Positions 43,246 to 51,913 of a DNA stretch of 52,101 bases are shown one piece after another. A model generated the notes under the pieces. It worked only from the letters and a program-made list of their open reading frames with translations, was not told where the DNA came from and did no database searches. The translations under genes and the position numbers were made by a program. Origin of the DNA: an uncultured Pseudomonadota bacterium (GTDB lineage Bacteria; Pseudomonadota; Gammaproteobacteria; Enterobacterales; Succinivibrionaceae); NCBI GenBank assembly GCA_900319705.1, contig ONPL01000008.1, positions 1 through 52,101 on the forward strand, in the 5' to 3' direction. Position 1 is the stretch's first letter. Every line of letters starts with the position of its first letter.

Positions 43246-43552
43246 TTTCTTTCCTTAATTTTATTAAAAATGCCAGTCCTGTGCCGGGAGCGCTGTGCCG
43301 GAAGGAGTGTAGTAAAAATTCTGTGAATTGTACCATATGTTTCTTTTCATTTATCGATTTGAAGACCGTATTTATACAGTAAAGCGCAAATACGTGATCA
43401 GATCGACAGATCTCCGGTCCATGTATTTGAAACTGTTTGAATTTTGTTATTGCTTATGCAGGTTCTTTTAAGTAAAATACCACTGTTTTCGGACGGTCGC
43501 ATCCGGGAACGTTTGTTTTTATTATTTTTTACATATATAGAGAGAATTTAAA
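43246..43552. other. Divergent promoter region of the DsbA-like gene and rplY
   Basis: The only clear signal I see in these 307 bases is an rplY promoter: TTGCTT (43450-43455) and TAAAAT (43473-43478) with a 17-base spacer. No gene is seen. Confidence 0.6.
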
Positions 43553-43840
43553 ATGGCATATTCATTTGATGCAGAAATTCGTACAGACTTAGGGAAAGGT
43601 GCGAGCCGCCGCCAACGTCGTCAGGATAAAGTTCCTGCAGTTGTTTACGGTGGTAACAAGGAAGCTGTGAGCATTTCACTTGATCACAACAAGATTATCA
43701 CTGCACAGCAGTTCGAAGCTTTCTACAAGGAACCTATCACTTTAAATATCAACGGTGAAGCTGTAACTGTTAAAGTTGTTGCTATTCAGCGTCATCCAGT
43801 TAAACCAAAGATTATTCACTTAGACTTCTTAAGAGTTTAA
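43553..43840 (+). CDS. rplY: 50S ribosomal protein L25
   Basis: This 95-residue 5S rRNA-binding protein begins with the motif [22 protein letters not shown] and ends [15 protein letters not shown], nearly identical in layout to E. coli RplY (94 residues). It is the short gammaproteobacterial form without the CTC-type extension. AGAGAG precedes the ATG. A strong terminator follows. Confidence 0.97.
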   Translation: MAYSFDAEIRTDLGKGASRRQRRQDKVPAVVYGGNKEAVSISLDHNKIITAQQFEAFYKEPITLNINGEAVTVKVVAIQRHPVKPKIIHLDFLRV

Positions 43841-43883
43841 TTTGTTAATCGGTTTTTTTTCTCCTATTTTATTAGTTTGAGTG

Positions 43884-43908
43884 AGGCGCGGTACCGCGCC
43901 TTTTTTAT
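43884..43908 (+). terminator. Intrinsic terminator after rplY
   Basis: AGGCGCG-GTAC-CGCGCCT (43884-43901) is followed by TTTTTAT. Confidence 0.93.
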
Positions 43909-43922
43909 AATCACGGTTAACC

Positions 43923-44801
43923 ATGATAACTATCGGAAAAATTAATCGGCTCCCTATCACGGAAATAACTGAGAAGGGATGCTTTCTGGCGGCTGACGAT
44001 CAGCAGGTGTTCATACCTCTTTCCCAGATGAAGGAAGGAGCGCAGACCGGAGATCTTGTTGATGCTTTTCTTTACTATGATGATGAACGGCTGACTGCAA
44101 CAGCAAAGCGTCCTAAAGCCCAGGTGGGCGAACTTGCCTATCTGCCGGTGGTTGGTTCAAACCGTTTCGGCTATTTTCTTAATATCGGGATCCGCAAGGA
44201 TCTGTTTCTTCCCTTCGATCAGGTAAAGGAAAGATATGACACTGATGACAGTATATTTGTCTACGTGTATCTTGATTATCAGAAGAGACTGTGCGCCACG
44301 ACCAGATATGAAAAACACTTCAGTGAGACTGTAACGGAAGGCTTTTCCGCAGGTGACCAGGTCAAGGTGCTTCCGATAATGAAAACGCCTATCGGGATTA
44401 AGGTTTTGGTGGAGAATAAATTTTTTGCCATGATCCTCAATCATGATCTTCCAAAGGACAGCAGCATAAGATTCGGCAGAAAATTTTTTGCCTTCATTAA
44501 AAATATTAGAGCTGACCAGAAAGTTGATCTGGTTCTTCCTGAGCACAATCATCAGCAAAAAGATAGGGAGGCAGGCGAGGCGGGTACCGCTGCCTACCGT
44601 ACCAATGAACAGCTGGAGCAGAGTATTCTGCAGATGCTGGAAAACAACGGCGGTTTTATTCCATTCAACGACAGAACAGATCCGAAGGTTATTCAGAAAG
44701 TATTCAAGGTATCAAAGGGTGTTTTCAAGAAAACTATCGGAAACCTCTACAAACAGAATAAAATAGTTATTGAGATTACCGGGATCCGTCTGAATAATTA
44801 G
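43923..44801 (+). CDS. CvfB-like S1-domain RNA-binding protein
   Basis: This 292-residue cytoplasmic protein has repeated S1-type barrels (about 3-65, 68-135, 140-205) and a C-terminal winged helix (about 230-290, with NGGFIPFNDRTDPKVIQKVF and KGVFKKTIGNLYKQNKI). This is the CvfB/YitL arrangement (S1-like repeats plus winged helix). A typical segment is GYFLNIGIRKDLFLPF. It probably binds RNA and influences gene expression after transcription. The linker at 205-228 is charged and flexible. It is the first gene of a likely cluster with the MFS and sohB genes. Confidence 0.85.
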   Translation: MITIGKINRLPITEITEKGCFLAADDQQVFIPLSQMKEGAQTGDLVDAFLYYDDERLTATAKRPKAQVGELAYLPVVGSNRFGYFLNIGIRKDLFLPFDQVKERYDTDDSIFVYVYLDYQKRLCATTRYEKHFSETVTEGFSAGDQVKVLPIMKTPIGIKVLVENKFFAMILNHDLPKDSSIRFGRKFFAFIKNIRADQKVDLVLPEHNHQQKDREAGEAGTAAYRTNEQLEQSILQMLENNGGFIPFNDRTDPKVIQKVFKVSKGVFKKTIGNLYKQNKIVIEITGIRLNN

Positions 44802-44840
44802 GACTGCTGTTTCAATAACCCGTAAATTACGGAGTTTTTT

Positions 44841-46010
44841 TTGGTTGAATTAACAAAAAAACGAATGTCGAAAACAGTCTTTGGGTATATGTTCTCAATG
44901 CTGTTTGTCAGTATGGCGCTGGCGCTGTTCCTGCCGGTTACCGCCCTGTATCTGGCTGATGATGTGCATGCCTCAAAATTTCAGATCGGTATGTTCTTTA
45001 CGGTGCAGGGGCTGTTTACGATTATTCTCAGTCAGTTTGTCGCCAGATATTCTGATATTTACGGCGGTCGCAAACCGATCATAATCTGGGGCAGCATCTG
45101 CGGTGCCCTGACCTGCCTGGTTTTTACCCAGACCCGCAACTATTCTCTTATCCTTCTTACCGGTGCGTTCATCTACAGCATGGCCCAGATCGGCTCCCAG
45201 CTGTTCGCATCCGCCCGTGAGTACTGCATCTATTCCGGACGCAACGTCTATACCTTCACTTCCATACTGCGTGTCTTTTTTGCTCTTGCATGGGTTATAG
45301 GCCCTCCGGCAGCTCTTTATACGGTTGGTGTTTACGGATTTAATTTTGTATACTATGCCAACATTGCGGTTTATGCACTGGTTATCACCGCGGTGGTTAC
45401 GCTGTTGCCGAATACCAGCCAGTTCAGGAAAGAAGATGCAGGTGAGATAAAAAAAATCAGACTTTTCAGTGAGCCGAGTGTGGCTTTTCTCTGTCTGACA
45501 ACTGTATGCGTTTTCGTCTGCAACAATATGTATCTGATAACTATGCCCCAGTATGTGACAAAGGAACTTGATTTTCCGATCAGATTCGTGGGAATATTTG
45601 TTGCAGCCGCGGCAGCAATGGAAATGCCGATTATGGTTATTTCAAGTCAGCTTGCCCGAAGGATCAGCATGAAATATATAATTCTGTTCGGTCTGGGGTG
45701 TGGAGTGGTGTTCGGAGCTCTGGTTCCGGTGGCGTCAACAGTGGGCGGTTTTATCGCTATACAGATTGTTAACGCGCTGTTTATCGGTATTTACACTACT
45801 CTCGGAATGCTGTATTTTCAGGAGTTGATGCCGAAAATACCAGGTCAGTCGACAACACTGTTCACCAGCAGTATTGCTATCGGCAGTATTGCGGCCGGAG
45901 GAATAAGTGGTATTATAGCTGAAAGTCTCGGCTATGTTTTTGTTTTTTATACGAATATTATTGTCAGCTTACTGGGGTTTATCAGCATGAGCCTGGTAAG
46001 AAAAATATAG
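44841..46010 (+). CDS. MFS transporter (Set-like efflux type)
   Basis: This 389-residue protein has about twelve membrane helices. The motif A-like loop RYSDIYGGRKPIIIWGS lies between helices 2 and 3. The N-terminal pattern ALFLPVTALYLADDVHASKFQIGMFF resembles sugar-efflux (SetA/SetB) and drug transporters. The proposed start is TTG 44841, because GGAG lies 6 bases upstream. The first ATG in frame (44865) has no ribosome binding site. The substrate is unknown. Confidence 0.85.
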   Translation: MVELTKKRMSKTVFGYMFSMLFVSMALALFLPVTALYLADDVHASKFQIGMFFTVQGLFTIILSQFVARYSDIYGGRKPIIIWGSICGALTCLVFTQTRNYSLILLTGAFIYSMAQIGSQLFASAREYCIYSGRNVYTFTSILRVFFALAWVIGPPAALYTVGVYGFNFVYYANIAVYALVITAVVTLLPNTSQFRKEDAGEIKKIRLFSEPSVAFLCLTTVCVFVCNNMYLITMPQYVTKELDFPIRFVGIFVAAAAAMEMPIMVISSQLARRISMKYIILFGLGCGVVFGALVPVASTVGGFIAIQIVNALFIGIYTTLGMLYFQELMPKIPGQSTTLFTSSIAIGSIAAGGISGIIAESLGYVFVFYTNIIVSLLGFISMSLVRKI

Positions 46011-46044
46011 ATAATATAATTAAAGAAATTGGTGCCTACATCAT

Positions 46045-47109
46045 ATGATGAAATTTATTTCAGATTGTCTGTTGATTTCAACCGAAGTCACCCTTGTTAT
46101 GCTACTGATGCTTTTTATAACTGTGATTGCAACGGTGGTTGCTGTCAAAGTTGCAAAAGGCACAAAAAATTCCGATCCGTTGCAGCGCGAACTTGAAAAT
46201 CTCGAATTGAAGGATGTTACTGAAGTTTACAAGGCTGTTAAGTCTCATATGCAGAAAACGGTGCTTGACGAGGATGAACTCAAGAAAATAGAAGCTGAAA
46301 AAAAGAAAGAGGAAAAAGAAGAAAGGAAGGCAAGAAAGAAAAATAAATCCTCCCTTGAGGAGCCGATCAAGAAGAACCGCATTTTTGTGCTGTCTTTCAA
46401 CGGTGATACCGAAGCTTCGCAGTCAGACGTTCTGAGCAGTCAGATCTCTGCGGTTCTTTCTGTTGCCGAACCTTCCGATGAGGTTATTCTCAAACTGACA
46501 TCCCCGGGCGGACTGGTTCATGAATACGGTTATGCCGCATCACAGCTTTCCCGTATCCGTCAGAAGGGAATCAAACTTACCGTATGTGTTGACAAGGTTG
46601 CGGCATCCGGAGGGTATATGATGGCCTGCATCGGCAGCAGAATCATATCCGCACCGTTCGCTGTAATAGGTTCTATCGGAGTGGTTGCCGAATTTCCTAA
46701 TTTCAACCGGCTGCTTAAAAAATTAAATGTTGACTATGAGCAGGAAACTGCAGGTGAGTACAAACGTACCTTAAGCATGCTTGGTGATAATTCTGATCCT
46801 AAGGCCCGTGAAAAATTCCGCCAGGAACTTGAAGAATGTCATCAGCTGTTCAAGAATCATGTCAGCAAGTACCGTCCTCAGATTGACATCAATGAAATCG
46901 CAACCGGTGAGCACTGGTTCGGTGTTGATGCTGTCAAAAAACATCTGGTGGATGATATTTCTACGTCCGACGATTATATTCTGACCAAAATTGAAAACTC
47001 CAACAATCAGGTTTACGAATTCGTCGAAAAAGAACCGAAAAAATCATTGCTTAAGAAACTGATATCCGGAGCGTATCACGGTGTTATCGGTAGCAATAAA
47101 GTAATGTAA
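46045..47109 (+). CDS. sohB: Inner-membrane S49 peptidase SohB
   Basis: This 354-residue protein has an N-terminal helix (about 8-38), a charged Lys/Glu coiled linker, then the S49 (SppA-like) domain. The nucleophile is Ser188 in VAASGGYMMAC and the general base Lys240 in AGEYKRTLSMLG. The catalytic domain is nearly collinear with E. coli SohB (349 residues), including GEHWFG. It is thought to degrade signal peptides and abnormal proteins at the membrane. Two tandem ATGs occur; 46045 is used. topA follows after 23 bases. Confidence 0.95.
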   Translation: MMKFISDCLLISTEVTLVMLLMLFITVIATVVAVKVAKGTKNSDPLQRELENLELKDVTEVYKAVKSHMQKTVLDEDELKKIEAEKKKEEKEERKARKKNKSSLEEPIKKNRIFVLSFNGDTEASQSDVLSSQISAVLSVAEPSDEVILKLTSPGGLVHEYGYAASQLSRIRQKGIKLTVCVDKVAASGGYMMACIGSRIISAPFAVIGSIGVVAEFPNFNRLLKKLNVDYEQETAGEYKRTLSMLGDNSDPKAREKFRQELEECHQLFKNHVSKYRPQIDINEIATGEHWFGVDAVKKHLVDDISTSDDYILTKIENSNNQVYEFVEKEPKKSLLKKLISGAYHGVIGSNKVM

Positions 47110-47132
47110 TTATTGAATTTGATGGTGAGAAG

Positions 47133-49682
47133 ATGACTAAAGCCCTTGTTATTGTCGAGTCTCCGGCAAAAATAAAGACTATTTCAAAATACCTCGGAAG
47201 TGAATATACCGTGGAGGCCAGTATCGGTCATATTCGTGATTTACCACTGGGAAAAACTGATATCAAGGTGTCCCGTAAAGATCCGTACGGACCTGTTAAG
47301 AAGCTTGGTATTGATCCGGATAAAAACTGGAAGCCTACCTATGTTGTGCTGGATGGTAAGGAGACAGTTGTTAAAAAACTGAAAAAGCTTGCCAAAAGTG
47401 CAGATCTTATCTACCTGGCTACCGATTTGGATAGAGAGGGGGAGGCTATTGCATGGCATCTGCAGCAGGTTATCGGCGGTGATAAAAGCAAATATAAGCG
47501 TGTGGTGTTCAACGAAATAACCAAGGATGCGATTCACAAGGCGTTTGAAAATCCGGGAGAGCTTGATCTGAACAAGGTTAATGCCCAGCAGACCAGAAGA
47601 TTCCTGGATAAGATTGTAGGTTTTCTGGTTTCTCCTGTTTTATGGAAAAAGGTTGCCAAGAATCTCTCCGCCGGACGTGTACAATCGATTGCCGTTGAAC
47701 TCATTGTCGACAAGGAAAGAGAAATTAATTCCTTTGAGGCCCAGGAGTTCTGGGATTTGAGTGTAGATCTGAAACAGAAAAACAAGAAGGATACCATAAC
47801 CTTCGAACTGCTCAAGAAAAATAAACTGGCGATTCAAAACGCTGCTGAGGCGGCAGCTATACGTGAACAGCTGGAAAAATCCGAGTACCGTGTTGCCAGC
47901 ATAAAGAATTCTTCATATGTTACCCGTCCGCAGGCTCCTTTCATAACCTCAAGTCTGCAGCAGGCTGCAAGCACCCGTCTGGGTTTTTCGGTAAAACATA
48001 CCATGGCTGTGGCACAGCTGCTCTATGAAGCAGGTTACATCACCTATATGCGTACCGATGCCACCAATCTGAGTCAGTTTGCCCTGAATGCGATCAGGGA
48101 ACATATCTCTGAAAACTACGGCAGTAGCTACCTTCCTGAGAAGCCCCGTTTTTACGGCAGTTCAAATCAGACGGCACAGGAAGCGCACGAAGCGATCCGT
48201 CCTTCAAATATCGCTCTGGTTCCGTCACAGATCAAGATCAGCCGCTTTGCCACCGACGGCCAGAAGCTTTATGCTCTGATCCGCGATCGTGCCATTGCAA
48301 GCCAGATGACTGATCTGAAAGGAAATACCACCACCGTGATTTGTGAAACCGGGGAACACCAGCTCAAGACCTCAGGTTCGGTAGTGCTTTTTGACGGATG
48401 GACAAAGGTTATTCCTAATTCCAGCAAGGAACCGATCATTCCTGCCCTGACTGAAGGAGAGATCCTTGATCTTGCCGATGTAAAAGCAAAACAGAAATTC
48501 ACCATGCCGCCAGCCAGATACAATGAAGCAAGTCTGGTTAAGGAACTGGAAAAGCGAGGGATCGGAAGACCTTCAACCTATGCTGAAATTATCAGCAAGA
48601 TTCAGGAAAGAGGGTATGTTCATCTTGAACAGCGTAAGTTCTATGCGGATAAAATCGGAGAAGTTGTTGTTGATCGTCTGAAACACAGTTTCAAGGATTT
48701 GATGGCTTACAATTTTACTCGTGATCTTGAAAACGATCTCGATCAGATAGCCGAAGGTAATATCGACTGGGTTCAGAAACTCGACGATTTCTATTCACAC
48801 CTGTCAAAGGATATTGAAGAGGCCAAGAAGCCTGAAGGCATGCCCGAGAACAGACCTGTTATGCTCCCGGATTTCCACTGTCCTAAGTGCGGCCGCGCAA
48901 TGGAGGTAAGGATCGGCTCCACCGGTCTGTTCCTCGGATGCTCCGGATACGGGGAGAAGGAGCAGGCATGTACCAAGACTCTTAATCTCAATACCATTGA
49001 ACATCAGATCCTCAGCAAGGATTCGGAGGAGGATGAAATCCTCACCCTGGTTCACCGTAAACGCTGTCCTAAGTGCGGCAAGGCCATGGATGAATATCTG
49101 ATTGACGAGCATACCAAGATTTATCTATGCGGCGATGTTCCGAACTGTGAAGGTCATATTATTGAGACAGGAACCTTTGATGTTACCACCGCCAAGATGT
49201 TTATCTGTGACAAGTGCGGAAGCCCGATGATCAGAAAGGTCGGAAGATTCGGTCCGTATGCTGAGTGTACCAATGCCGAATGCGGTGAGAAGAGAAGTAT
49301 TCTGAAGAGCGGCCAGCTGTCACCTCCGAAGGAGGCTCCGATTGATTTACCTGGTCTGATGTGCGAAAAATCAGAAGGAAGTCATTTTGTACTGAGAAAC
49401 AGCGCCAAGGGAATATTCCTGGCTGCTCATGATTATCCGAAGCACAAGGAGGCCAGAGCACCTAAGATTAAGGAACTGATTCAGTACGCTGATGTGCTGC
49501 CAGAAAAATATCAGTACTTAACCAGGGCTCCGAAGACCGATCCTGATGGAAATGATGCTGTAGTTCGCTACAGTACGAGAACCCACCAGCAGTTTGTAGG
49601 TTCTTTTGTTGACGGCAAGGCTACAAAGTGGCAAGCTTACTTCAAGGATGGGGTTTGGCAGGTTGCCATTCCGAAGAAATAG
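47133..49682 (+). CDS. topA: DNA topoisomerase I
   Basis: This 849-residue type IA topoisomerase relaxes negative supercoils. The Toprim domain starts LVIVESPAKIKTISKYLG and has the acidic cluster TDLDREGEAIAWHL near 93-106. The active-site Tyr305 lies in YITYMRTDATNLS, and KELEKRGIGRPSTYA lies near 468-482. Three C-terminal zinc fingers have intact or nearly intact Cys4 sets (CPKCGRAM, CPKCGKAM, CDKCGSPM), followed by a zinc-ribbon-like tail. Length is close to E. coli TopA (865). It lies in a tight run with sohB and mepA. Confidence 0.97.
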   Translation: MTKALVIVESPAKIKTISKYLGSEYTVEASIGHIRDLPLGKTDIKVSRKDPYGPVKKLGIDPDKNWKPTYVVLDGKETVVKKLKKLAKSADLIYLATDLDREGEAIAWHLQQVIGGDKSKYKRVVFNEITKDAIHKAFENPGELDLNKVNAQQTRRFLDKIVGFLVSPVLWKKVAKNLSAGRVQSIAVELIVDKEREINSFEAQEFWDLSVDLKQKNKKDTITFELLKKNKLAIQNAAEAAAIREQLEKSEYRVASIKNSSYVTRPQAPFITSSLQQAASTRLGFSVKHTMAVAQLLYEAGYITYMRTDATNLSQFALNAIREHISENYGSSYLPEKPRFYGSSNQTAQEAHEAIRPSNIALVPSQIKISRFATDGQKLYALIRDRAIASQMTDLKGNTTTVICETGEHQLKTSGSVVLFDGWTKVIPNSSKEPIIPALTEGEILDLADVKAKQKFTMPPARYNEASLVKELEKRGIGRPSTYAEIISKIQERGYVHLEQRKFYADKIGEVVVDRLKHSFKDLMAYNFTRDLENDLDQIAEGNIDWVQKLDDFYSHLSKDIEEAKKPEGMPENRPVMLPDFHCPKCGRAMEVRIGSTGLFLGCSGYGEKEQACTKTLNLNTIEHQILSKDSEEDEILTLVHRKRCPKCGKAMDEYLIDEHTKIYLCGDVPNCEGHIIETGTFDVTTAKMFICDKCGSPMIRKVGRFGPYAECTNAECGEKRSILKSGQLSPPKEAPIDLPGLMCEKSEGSHFVLRNSAKGIFLAAHDYPKHKEARAPKIKELIQYADVLPEKYQYLTRAPKTDPDGNDAVVRYSTRTHQQFVGSFVDGKATKWQAYFKDGVWQVAIPKK

Positions 49683-49693
49683 AATAGGTGAAC

Positions 49694-50488
49694 ATGAAAT
49701 TATTTAAGTTACTGATAGCTGCAGGTATGTTGTGTTCCACCGGTGCATTTGCCCACGGTGTGAGTGAGCCGGTCGGAAATTACAATAACGGCTGTATTTT
49801 TAATTCTCATTCATTGCAGATTTCTACAGAACATTACCAGGTTGCACATCCTAAAAAGATGCGTTATTTCGGCGATGAGTCGATGATTCGTTTCATTGAA
49901 CGTTATTCCAGAACTGTTCATAAAAACGGCATCGGCAGTGTGCTTGTAGGTGATGTTTCAACGAAATACGGCGGTCGTCTTAATACCGGCCATGCCAGTC
50001 ATCAGAACGGACTTGATGTTGATATTGAGTTTTATCTTGACCGTATAAATCCGCGGGATCTCGATAAGCCTCATGCCAATATTCTGGTAAACAAAGGTAA
50101 GCAGACTACCAATTCTCTGTTCAACCGGAAATATTATGATCTGATCATGCTTGCTGCAAAAGATCCTCTGGTTGAAAGAATTTTCGTCAGTCCGGCAATC
50201 AAGGTAAAAATGTGTGATATGACCAGAGATGAGTCAATGCACAAGTATCTTCACAAGATACGTCCTTGGTTCGGCCATACCGAGCATTTTCATGTAAGGC
50301 TTAAATGTCCTTCTCATGCCTATGATTGCGAAAGACAGGATCCGATCCCTGAAATGTTTACCATAGCAGAGGAGAAGGAGGATGCTTTGAGCTGGTTCCT
50401 GCCTCCGCCGGAGAACAGTGTGGCAGCTGCTCCTAAAAAAACGAAGCCTGCGCTGCCGATGCGCTGTGAAAGACTGGCTAGAAAATAA
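49694..50488 (+). CDS. mepA: Penicillin-insensitive murein endopeptidase MepA
   Basis: This 264-residue periplasmic enzyme cleaves D-Ala-meso-DAP cross-links in peptidoglycan. A signal peptide (MKLFKLLIAAGMLCSTGAFA, 1-20 counted from this ATG) precedes the LAS-metallopeptidase motifs: TGHASHQNGLDVDIEF with zinc-ligand His and Asp, and WFGHTEHFHVRLKCP with the C-terminal His ligands. Conserved Cys residues fit the disulfides of E. coli MepA. ATG 49694 is preferred over GTG 49688 because AGGTG is well spaced. Confidence 0.94.
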   Translation: MKLFKLLIAAGMLCSTGAFAHGVSEPVGNYNNGCIFNSHSLQISTEHYQVAHPKKMRYFGDESMIRFIERYSRTVHKNGIGSVLVGDVSTKYGGRLNTGHASHQNGLDVDIEFYLDRINPRDLDKPHANILVNKGKQTTNSLFNRKYYDLIMLAAKDPLVERIFVSPAIKVKMCDMTRDESMHKYLHKIRPWFGHTEHFHVRLKCPSHAYDCERQDPIPEMFTIAEEKEDALSWFLPPPENSVAAAPKKTKPALPMRCERLARK

Positions 50489-50497
50489 TTTATTATG

Positions 50498-50528
50498 ACC
50501 GGATGTATTATGCGTCCGGTTTGTTTTT
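50498..50528 (+). terminator. Intrinsic terminator after mepA
   Basis: ACCGGA (50498-50503) pairs with TCCGGT (50515-50520) and is followed by TTGTTTTT. Confidence 0.85.
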
Positions 50529-50580
50529 GGTGGAGATGCTTAAGTAATAATCAAACGGGATGTATATATAAAAAAAGCAG

Positions 50581-50608
50581 TTGCACAATCACTCAGGTTA
50601 AGTATAAT
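50581..50608 (+). promoter_or_regulatory. Promoter of tRNA cluster 1
   Basis: TTGCAC (50581-50586) and TATAAT (50603-50608) have a 16-base spacer, 19 bases before the tRNA-Gly start. Confidence 0.75.
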
Positions 50609-50627
50609 TAACAGCGTTCACCAAGAC

Positions 50628-50703
50628 GCGGGAATAGCTCAGTTGGTAGAGCATAACCTTGCCAAGGTTACTGTCGCGAGTTCGATCCTCGTTTCCCGCT
50701 CCA
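50628..50703 (+). tRNA. tRNA-Gly (anticodon GCC)
   Basis: The 76-nt cloverleaf has acceptor GCGGGAA/TTCCCGC, anticodon loop TTGCCAA, T-loop GTTCGATCC and an encoded CCA end. It is identical to the copy at 51383. Confidence 0.97.
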
Positions 50704-50706
50704 CTT

Positions 50707-50794
50707 GCCCAGGTGGTGAAATTGGTAGACACAAGGGATTTAAAATCCCTCGGACTAAACATCCGTGCCGGTTCGACTCCGGCCCCGGGCACCA
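50707..50794 (+). tRNA. tRNA-Leu (anticodon TAA)
   Basis: The 88-nt class II tRNA has a long variable arm, anticodon loop TTTAAAA, T-loop GGTTCGACTCC and an encoded CCA. It reads UUA/UUG. The acceptor has one A-C mismatch (GCCCAGG with CCCGGGC). Its sequence is the same as the copy at 51539. Confidence 0.96.
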
Positions 50795-51335
50795 TCGATA
50801 GTCGATCTTCAAATTTTCTCCTATTAAAATCCCAGACGAACTTTTGCAATTGTTCATTTCAGGTATTTTCGTTTTTATGATGTTACTGGGACAGTTCTGT
50901 TGTCAGCTATTTCTTATTTCCGGTTATGCAATAAAAACAGAAGATAAGCGGTTTGCGGGTGAGAATTATAACATGGGTAGCTTTTGCCTTATAATCCTGA
51001 AAAAATAGATCTGCCGGTATTAACTGGTTGTTTCGAACAATCGGATGTTACCGGCCAGCTGTTGTATTGCACCGTTTTGATTGTGCATGAGTGTGGTTTA
51101 TTAATAGTTCTGCAGTTTTCATGTTTACCGTTCAAGGTTGTTCGGATCGATTCCTGTACGGCTGTGGTTAAAACTTCAGAGATATGCAGAGATACTGTTT
51201 GTTGAACTACATAACATCTGAATGGTTTGTAGCAGTTTTTAGATGAAAATGAACAATTTATACCCATGGTAAATGTGGAGTTACTCTGTTAGATCAAAAA
51301 GTAGGCATATGCAGAGATTTATCTTAATTTAGTAC
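50795..51335. other. Gene-poor DNA between the two tRNA clusters
   Basis: No convincing gene was seen in these ~540 bases. An open frame from TTG 50984 to 51207 (73 codons) has no ATG or ribosome binding site. There is no obvious integrase, attachment-site repeat or insertion sequence. It is probably a remnant of the event that duplicated the tRNA cluster. Confidence 0.55.
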
Positions 51336-51363
51336 TTGACGTACATCGATTATCAAGTATAAT
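51336..51363 (+). promoter_or_regulatory. Promoter of tRNA cluster 2
   Basis: TTGACG (51336-51341) and TATAAT (51358-51363) have a 16-base spacer. The sequence from the -10 box to the tRNA resembles cluster 1 (both continue CAGCGTTCAC). Confidence 0.82.
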
Positions 51364-51382
51364 TATCAGCGTTCACAAGGTT

Positions 51383-51458
51383 GCGGGAATAGCTCAGTTG
51401 GTAGAGCATAACCTTGCCAAGGTTACTGTCGCGAGTTCGATCCTCGTTTCCCGCTCCA
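51383..51458 (+). tRNA. tRNA-Gly (anticodon GCC), second copy
   Basis: This 76-nt copy is identical to the tRNA at 50628, including the encoded CCA. Confidence 0.97.
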
Positions 51459-51461
51459 AAT

Positions 51462-51535
51462 GGTACGATAACAAAGCGGTTATGTAGTGGATTGCAAATC
51501 CATCTAGTCCAGTTCGACTCTGGATCGTACCTCCA
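51462..51535 (+). tRNA. tRNA-Cys (anticodon GCA)
   Basis: The 74-nt cloverleaf has acceptor GGTACGA/TCGTACC, anticodon loop TTGCAAA and an encoded CCA. It is closely similar to E. coli tRNA-Cys in the D and anticodon arms. Confidence 0.97.
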
Positions 51536-51538
51536 CTT

Positions 51539-51626
51539 GCCCAGGTGGTGAAATTGGTAGACACAAGGGATTTAAAATCCCTCGGACTAAACATCCGTGC
51601 CGGTTCGACTCCGGCCCCGGGCACCA
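51539..51626 (+). tRNA. tRNA-Leu (anticodon TAA), second copy
   Basis: This 88-nt copy is identical to the tRNA at 50707, with the same 3-base CTT spacer before it. Confidence 0.96.
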
Positions 51627-51780
51627 TCCTCCAAATTAAATCTAGATCAAAAAACAAATTATTTTATTGTTTATCTTTTGTTCTTTCTTTTTAAATTTGA
51701 TTAAAAAATAAGCAAAATTGATTGATAATTAAACAATGTGATTAATGTAGCAATTTTGGTTATATTTAATACAATTTTTT

Positions 51781-51808
51781 TTGGCAACTTTCAAAATAAT
51801 GCTAGTAT
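51781..51808 (+). promoter_or_regulatory. Likely promoter of the amylase gene
   Basis: TTGGCA (51781-51786) and TAGTAT (51803-51808) have a 16-base spacer, giving a 5' leader of about 100 bases. The DNA upstream (51640-51780) is very AT-rich. Confidence 0.5.
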
Positions 51809-51913
51809 ATCCGCAGTAAATTTTTGGGACAGATTGTGTTCATCAAATCCAGAAAATTTATGATTTCATTTGTTTGTCAATGCCGTGAAAACGGTTCTAG
51901 GAGAAGTTTCAAT

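Noticed and set aside
50598-50857. Minus-strand frames with GAGVEPARMFSPRDFKSL (also at 51394-51657)
   Set aside because: These are antisense translations of the tRNA-Leu and tRNA-Gly genes, a common false protein in databases.
50984-51205. 73-codon frame between the tRNA clusters
   Set aside because: It starts only with TTG, has no ribosome binding site and shows no recognisable motif.
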